Shown piece by piece: positions 56,855 to 64,000 of a stretch of 64,000 nucleotides of DNA. The notes below the pieces were generated by a model. The model was not told where the DNA came from. It did not search any database and was given only the letters and a program-made list of their open reading frames with translations. A program made the position numbers and the translations under genes. Source of the DNA: Cornus controversa (lineage: Eukaryota > Streptophyta > Magnoliopsida > Cornales > Cornaceae); NCBI GenBank assembly GCA_026545225.1, contig CM048853.1, positions 42,238,755 to 42,302,754 on the forward strand, given 5' to 3'. Position 1 is the first letter of the stretch, and each line of letters starts with the position of its first letter.

Positions 56855-57180
56855 AATAGCAATAAGTGATTCATTCATGATTTCGAAGGCATTGGACCAT
56901 AGAATCTTGTGGAGAGTAGTTCATAAAACTCCCTTGTGGTTTGTAGGTGAAATAAATTTATAGTGTCATCGCTTACTCCACTCTACTTTTAGTATTATTT
57001 ATTGTTTTGTGTGATTGATTTAAATTTTAAATAAATAAAATTAAAATAATATGAAAATAGCAAATTTGAACAGTTCACCCACTTTAGGTCTTTTATCTAA
57101 TATTCAAACTTCAACACTACTTCTGCTGCGTACGTCACATACAATATTTTTTACAAAATAAAAATATTATGAATTTAAAA

Positions 57181-58846
57181 CTAAATAAATGTATTTGACA
57201 TGGTTTAGTAATAACATTAGAAATTAAATGATGCCATATCTCCCTGGTTTTTTTTTTTCCCTTTTATTTACTACATTCATCTCGCACTTTTACCAGACAT
57301 TCTATTTATATTATTAACCAATTATATTCATACTTATATATCACACATTTGGTATCATAAACCAATTATATTCATATATACTTGTCTCACACATTTGATA
57401 TATCATATACCAATTCTATATGCAATTGGTTAATTTATATCGGAACATATATATGTTGCCACGACAGTTTATTAGTTTACCTGTCAGTTCTGTCTCCTTT
57501 TTTCTTTTAATTTCTTCTTTATTATCAAACTTACTTTCTTTTTCTTAAGACAAGCTTTAGGCAATCATAACTTCAAAAAATATTGGATACTCCTGGATAT
57601 TCACTATATGGTACCTTAGTGAATGAAGACTCACTATTAAGAGCCGAACAAGCCTCTACTGATCCTGAGGTGACTATTGGAGAGCAAAACCAATGCCAGA
57701 CTAACTGAGCAACTCCGCCAGGTTAACCCGGATGGGTTTAAATGATTGTTATACAATAAATAAATATGTAGAGAAAGGATTTATCATAATTTTGAAAAAT
57801 ATTATATATAATATATTTAAAATTATGAATGTATAAAAAGTAGAGTAGAATTTGAGTTCAGATTAGATACGGACTAGTAATACTCTATCCAAATCTATCT
57901 CTAATTGAGTTAGAGTTTTTAACCCAAGTCCAATCTTAATTACAAAAATAATTGTCCAAACCCATAAAAATTTAGAATGGACTCGAGTTGGATTCGGATC
58001 GACATGCCCAAGTTGCCATCCTCCCCAAGATTTTGAAAACCCTAATAAATGGTTTAATATGTGACCTTTGCCCCTCAAGTCTCAACCTCCTTTTTTTTTT
58101 TTTTAATCATGGCAAGAAACTTACACATTGCCACTATGGCGATTTAAATCCTCAACCACTTTACAAGGTGAATACGTACAGCTAAGTTTAGTGTATTTAG
58201 TAGTATCTGATTGTTCTATTTTTTTGTGAACCGTCTAATTTCTTGATTTGGGCATTATTAAAAACTTTTAATGTGTTCCTTTGCTAGTAGCTAAATTTTT
58301 AGGGTTTTTTCCACTATAAATAGTTGTAATTCTGAAGCTTTCAAGTAGCTTTTCTCATTAATAACAACCATGCAAGTTCTCTCTCTACCAGTGGATTACC
58401 CCTTTGGGGTTCTTATTTTTGAGAATTTGTTCACAAGTTTCTATACGAGAAACTTGTAAACTAACCCGAATCAATTTGATTTTAATTTCAGTTTAATTTT
58501 TTTAACCCGAGCTCAATAATAAAAATGTGGATTGGACTCGAGTTGGAGAGTTTGGCTAAAAGTCAAGTTGAATTAAGCTAAGGTTGAAAGTTTTACCAAC
58601 CATTGTGAATATTAATCCCACAACTCTCTAAACCCTACCAACCATTGTGTTTATGAACCCCACCCCACCAATCCACCATCCCATGAAGGAGGAGTGCAAT
58701 GCACTCTTACTTGTCTGAATTGGATTCCACTGCATTAATTGCACTCATCAACCTTGCAAAGAATAAGTGCTCACTTGGTTTCGTTACACTGAAGATTACT
58801 ATGCCCTCAAATTCTCTTTTGGAGTAATTGTTCATTTAGCATTTAT

Positions 58847-58895
<49 letters not shown>

Positions 58896-61800
58896 AACTT
58901 CGAGCACATGCATGCGCGCGCACACACACCTGTAATATATATATTGCTCCGAGAACGAACAACCTAAACATTCAATCTCCTTCTTAAAGGAAGAGAACTT
59001 GTACCATCTGTACTAATGGTAATTCATGACGTGGTCCCAAACCATTCGTAAAAAATATTTTGAACACATTTGTTAAAAACTTTAGTGTTGGAAAATCTTA
59101 AATGCACTAAAGAAGGAAAATCAAACCATTTTCAATTTCAAGACGGTGGCATCAGTGTGAAGGAAAAAATTATTGAGAACTGTTATAGTAACCTAGTAAT
59201 GAAAATATTCCATTAAAGCAAGTAAATCAAATGAATCAATGAATAAACTGATAATTTTAAAATCTTTACTTTATTGTACCATGTAAGAAATATATATAAC
59301 GGTTGTTGTGTTACTTGTGTGTGTGTATATATACCTACTTTAAATGAAAATATTGCACTGTGTATTGCGTCACTTTTCTTTGTAAATTTAGGGAATTGAA
59401 TGTTATGGGAATGAAAATGAAATGGCTTCATTTTCTTGTACGCCAAGATGTGTAGATCACATGGTAATGACTAAATGGTCAAAATAATTGACGAAAAATT
59501 GTTATCATAATGATCAAAGTTCATGGGTTGTTGAAGTGGTTGGTAAGGTCATTACTCATTACCCTAGAAATTAAGGAAAAAATAATAGTGACTTCAAAGT
59601 AGGACTTTAAGGCTCATTCTCGAAATGGAATACCACTATTGCATTAAACCCTAAGTCACAAGAAATCCAAGATATGTACTTCATATTTGTATTTTCTGTC
59701 TTCCCAAACAAGTTTTTTTTTGACTGTGTCAGTGGTCTACTAAAACTTCTAAACTAAAACCAGAGAGACAGAGACTTCTTTTGCATGCAATAATAGCATG
59801 ACTTACCAAATCCCTGAAGGACCATGACTAACTGCACCAGGAAGCTACATAGAAATCTCTCTTTTCATTTGTTTTTAAAAAATAAGAATAAAAAATTGAT
59901 ATACATGCACAGACGCAAATAAATAAATAGATAAATAAATAAAAGGAAAAAAGAAAAGAAAAGAAAAATAAATAAGTGTGGATATTAATGCTATCAAGTG
60001 ATTGATGTGGATTCCCACTGCATTGTACTTACCAAGCAATTACAATGCCCATGATCTTTTAGCCCTAGTGGAAATCTTAATAGAGGAGGTGACTTGTATG
60101 CCTATACATCCAAAGAATAATTTTTCTTTCCAAAAGAGAAAAAAATATGTGAGCAATTTGAAAAGCTTGAGTGCACTAAAGAATTAGTCTATTTCTTAAG
60201 TTATTGAGAAATACTTTTGATCAGGGTGCTTGAGTTTATTTTTTTAAATTTATTATCAGGGAATCTTCATGAAATTTCTGGTTTTGGTGCAACCATTGGG
60301 CCATTAGTCCAGCTCAGATTATCTCTCACCCCTCGAAGGGAAAGTGAGAGGTTCGAACTCCATAGTAGGCATTTGTGGGTGTGGACGTGGGTGTGCTTCT
60401 CGAACGGTTTCAAGTAATGGATCTTGAAGTACTATTATTGCATCTCCGTGATCAATTTGCCTAATTTCTGGTCATGGAGGGATAATATCGGCGTACTATT
60501 TGTGCATTTCCATCATCAATTCACCCAATTGCTGGTTCTGGAGGGATAATATCAACTACGTGATGTCCATCCAATATAACACGATAATGAATACGGTGAT
60601 ATGACAAATCTAAAAAAAATAGGATACGTACTGGACATACAACAATGTAAAAATAATAAATTATATTTTTTATATATACAAAAAAATTATTTTTATTTTA
60701 TATATTTTGTTATTAACATTTTTTTTATTATAAAATTTAATGATTAACAAACAGAAGAAGTCTTAAGAATTATATTGCATAATTTGCATGGATAAATTTT
60801 GAACTAAATCATGATATATATCCCAATATTTCTTTTTAAATAAATTTTAAACTTTTCTTAACAATTATACTATGATATGATTATTGAAAAAACTACTTTT
60901 TAATGTTCAAAACTTGTTAAAAATGTGTTGTAAAGTATTTGAAAAGTATTGAATACACGGTCGAAGTATATGAGTAGTATCTATTAGAAATAAAAAAATA
61001 TATATTATATATTTTATAATTACGTATACGCTATAGAAATATGGAACACACATATGAGGAGTATCAATATGAACACCATACCAGTTCGTTATTCCTATAA
61101 AAATATACCTACTTTCTAGATTATTTCGTATCCCCTTTTCTATTGGATATTAAAATCATCATGTGATTGATGTGGATTCCTCTGCATTGCACTTACCTAG
61201 CAATTACACTAGCCATGATCTTTTTGCCAAACTGGAAATCTTAATAGAGGAGTGACTAATTAATGTGAACATACAGAAGAGGAAAATGATGAATAGTCCA
61301 AAGAATAATTTTGTATTCCAATTCAACTTCATGGAAATGTTTACATGGTTTCTTTATAAGGAATAAGAGAATCAGAACAATTACAAAAGCTTGAGTGCAC
61401 TAAAGAATTATTCCATTTTTTAAGTTATTGAGAAACACTTTTGATCAGGATGTTAAGAGTTTATTTTTAAAAATTGATTATCAAGGAATCTCCGTGCAAT
61501 TTATTTTTAAAAATTCATTATCGAAAATAATAATATATCTTGCTTTTTGTTGTTATTATTTTTATTATTATTTGGATGGTAGTAAAGAAAGTGGTATAAT
61601 TGGGTTAGAAATAAAAAATAAAAAGAAACGCGCTAATCATAATCACTCAGTATTCACAGTTCACACTTCACACCGCTTTTTCCAATTGAAATGCCGTATG
61701 ATTTAATGCTTTATATTATTATATATATGATACAATAATTAATACCTAAGGAAGGTAAATTCAATTAGGATTTTAAAGAATTTTGAAAGACAATTTTTAA

Positions 61801-63400
61801 GTGACAGACTTTCATGAATTTCTATAGATTTTTATTACAAATTTTCATGGATTTGTATAAATAAATTATGAAAGAAAATAAGTGAAAAGATAATAAAGAT
61901 TAAAAAGAGAGAAAAGAAAATAAAGTATTTTAAATACCCAATTTACTATCATACTTTTTTGTATTTACTATTATACTTCCTTTGTCTTTTAAAAAGTAGA
62001 GTTAGTTTTGGTATTATGAAAATTTTACTTAGTCTTATCATTTATTTAAGTTTTTTCACTTTTGAAATGATAGCATACGAGAGGTACTATCCTTTCAAAT
62101 CTCTTCTTGTTAACAAACCAAACATAAAAACTTAAATATGAGAGACCGTACATATGAGACCTAAGAAGCACGGACACTCTGTCGGAGGTGCTGTGACGGT
62201 GTTGGACATGAACACGCTAGAGATACAGCCAGATACGTGTCCGACATGACTAAGTTGTCCATATTTTTAAATGATTATTTTTACATGGACATGGCAAAGA
62301 ACATGGCTGGACATGTGGGAGTCAATTTGTGAATAATTTTTTTAAACCATTAGACTCCATTCAAATTTTAAATCTAATGGAGTAAAAATGTAAAAATAAA
62401 AAATGGGCTTAAAAACCCAATAGCAACCTAAGAGCATCAATTATCGAAAAATAATTTAATTATCAAAAAAAAAAAAACTTAAGAGCATTCATATCTTTGT
62501 TCTTTTTGTCTAAATCTTTGTTCTCGCTTCTTATTTCAAAATGAATGAGAAAAGAAAACAAGAAAAAGAGGAACAAGAATAACATAAGAAAAAGGGGAGA
62601 CATTCCATATAATGTGTAAGGTATTATTGAGAAATTAAAAAAAAAAAAAAGTTACTTTTTTGTATATATATATATATATATATTGACGCATTTTTGTCTT
62701 ATTTTTTCTAAAATTTGCAGTATGATCGTATTCGTATTTTCTAGATCTGGACTAACGCCATTGGTATCCGCTAAAAAATTTCTTACACCAAAAACCCATT
62801 GTTTCGTCAATGCTTCATCGTCAATGGACGTCTTCAATGGGCAAAAGACTGCAGAAAGAAGGTGTTGGAATTTCCATAATGGGCTTCAAGATAAGTTTGG
62901 AGTCAATTCATATTCCATTTTTGTATTAAATTGAATGACCACACTTCAAAGACGTCATGTAAGATATTGTTAAGAGATTTAATTTCAACTAACAGGATAA
63001 ATATCACATAACCATCATGAAGAGAGGAGAGAGATGCAATTTCTGGACTGTAGGAGGAATAAAACAAACATTACATCTATAATATATATACCTAGTTTGC
63101 CATTCAATATATATAAAGTATAAATTTGTATCTAATTCATAAGTTTGAATTCGAAATAAATTTAATAAAATTCTCTCTATTTTAAACAAACACACCTTAG
63201 AAAAAGGCCAAATAAAATCCTCACTAGAGGTTATGGTAATTCAATAGCATCGTTACTTGAGCGGTGGCTCATTCATCCATCATTTTCTTTCCTACTGCTT
63301 TCTTTCCCACCAAACAAGGAAAATTTATTTTCTCTCCTTCCTTTCTTCCCTCTTACCAAATAGAGCATAAAGAAAGACCTTATATTCAAATCTCTTAGTC
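57181..63400. other. Intergenic DNA between B and D, homologous to the A-C interval
   Basis: No gene supported. 58010-58455 is extra relative to block 1 and contains CACTATAAATAGTTG near 58310, so it may be an LTR-derived piece. A unit of about 250-300 bp is duplicated at 59990-60250 and 61155-61470 (TTGATGTGGATTCC..CTGCATTG, AAAAGCTTGAGTGCACTAAAG). (TA)n microsatellites lie at 58852-58890 and 62663-62683. GATACG-rich patches at 60585-60650 and 62160-62250 resemble 56035-56105. Confidence 0.5.
60285..60415 (+). mobile_element. SINE-like tRNA-derived sequence
   Basis: GTCCAGCTCAGATTATCTC followed at tRNA-like spacing by GAGAGGTTCGAACTCC, a near-consensus B box. The tail is GT-rich (TGTGGGTGTGGACGTGGG). 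It sits inside the 59990-60250 / 61155-61470 duplication gap. No flanking duplication found. Confidence 0.5.
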
Positions 63401-63429
63401 GTCGTGGTCTTTTTCTTTTCTTTTTTTAA

Positions 63430-63769
63430 TTCAGGAAGGTTCTTTGCAAATGCACACTGGTGTATCAGAATATCAAGGAGAGAGAGAGAGAGAGACGTAA
63501 AACCCTAATCCTAGGAGGAAGCAACGTGGCAAGGTTCAACGCAGAGTCCACGAAGCTTCATAACAAGGCGGTTTCAAATCCTATATATAAGCAAGAATAA
63601 CCGAGTCACATCACATAAATATCTCCTCTAAACATACGTACAAGTATACTACAAGTGCAAGTTAAGATTCTCTCTCCCTCTCTCTCAAATCTCTATTCAG
63701 CCTTTGTTCCTCATCTTGCTTTTCTTCTTCACCTTTCTTAACTCTTCTCAACATCTTGATACAATCATC
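63430..63769 (+). promoter_or_regulatory. Promoter and leader of copy D
   Basis: TATA box CTATATATAAGC at 63581-63592. The stretch is co-linear with the copy C promoter, including GGTTCTTTGCA and GAGTCCACGAAGC. A GA microsatellite lies at 63478-63495 and CT-rich leader at 63671-63690. There is no upstream ATG equivalent to 26239 of copy C. Confidence 0.6.
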
Positions 63770-64000
63770 ATGTTCAAGGGGACAGATTTGACAGATTGCT
63801 CCATTGTGAGACCCCACAAACGATTACAATTGGCTTTCAGGGCCATATACTTCATAGTTTCTTTGTCCAAGAAGGTTTTCAAGAACAACCGAATTCTCAC
63901 CAATGCCATTCATAGCCCACCATACGTTGCAATTGATATTCAATCCATAATTGAAGACGACAATAACGATGATCACGAACCCTTTCTTGCCATCGACCAG
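63770..64000 (+). CDS. Copy D: 5' end of a fourth ACA12/ACA13-like Ca2+-ATPase (cut by the window edge)
   Basis: 77 codons are visible and open to the last base. The protein begins MFKGTDLTDCSIVRPHKR and continues RLQLAFRAIYFIVSLSKK, nearly identical to copy C; further matches are RILTNAIHSPPY and EPFLAID. It has a few extra residues after MFKG relative to C. As in C, the calmodulin-binding-like stretch has no Trp. Function is inferred wholly from similarity to copy C; whether the rest is intact cannot be seen. Confidence 0.88.
   Translation, partial: MFKGTDLTDCSIVRPHKRLQLAFRAIYFIVSLSKKVFKNNRILTNAIHSPPYVAIDIQSIIEDDNNDDHEPFLAIDQ

Larger units (their letters stand above)
54338..57180. other. 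Block 2 specific DNA after copy B
   Basis: It has no counterpart after copy A, where homology jumps from about 8970 to 57190. It contains (GT)n(TA)n at 54343-54400, a CT/CCA-rich then GGT-rich stretch (55045-55400) resembling 1-200, a (TA)n run at 56163-56206, and two foldback MITEs listed separately. A repeat of GGATACGG words lies at 56035-56105. No gene is supported. Confidence 0.5.

Overview
This window is nuclear DNA of a flowering plant, most likely a eudicot. The evidence is AT-rich intergenic DNA full of plant-type transposons, GT-AG introns, and four plus-strand genes for plant autoinhibited (P2B-type) Ca2+-ATPases of the ACA12/ACA13 kind. I see no bacterial features, rRNA, tRNA or CRISPR.

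Layout. Four pump genes lie head to tail: copy A (4567-8941), copy C (26275-29292), copy B (46675-54337) and the start of copy D (63770 to beyond the right edge). A and B are close relatives of one type; C and D are close relatives of a second type. Flanking DNA pairs up the same way: sequence upstream of A (about 1440-4530) resembles sequence upstream of B (about 37300-46590), and DNA between A and C resembles DNA between B and D. The locus is therefore best read as an ancestral A-type plus C-type gene pair duplicated as a block and then inflated by transposons.

Insertions. Block 1 has a hAT-type MITE in the promoter of A, a nested transposon stack inside the intron of A, an LTR-derived insertion (9061-12339), a young gag-only LTR retrotransposon (14647-19923), remnants of a relative of that element (about 22490-24500), and a 1.15 kb direct duplication upstream of C. 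Between the blocks are a 5'-truncated RTE-type LINE, a SINE, and a hAT-type element carrying what looks like the first exon of a chloroplast RSH ((p)ppGpp synthetase/hydrolase) gene. Block 2 has a second gag-only LTR retrotransposon (37864-42297) with a 16-bp satellite inside, and a 4.3 kb insertion splitting the first exon of copy B.

How the genes work together. All four encode, or begin to encode, plasma-membrane-type Ca2+ efflux pumps. A, B and C keep the catalytic aspartate, the PEGLP motif and the membrane segments. A and B have a Trp-containing calmodulin-binding-like N terminus; C and D lack that Trp. ACA12/13-type genes in other dicots are usually intronless, as C is here. A and B share one intron that is itself a miniature LTR retrotransposon (TRIM/SMART class): its target-site duplication supplies the splice donor and helps form the acceptor, so splicing restores the interrupted codon. 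This is the most striking observation in the window. Coordinates were counted by hand and similarities judged by eye; no search was run.
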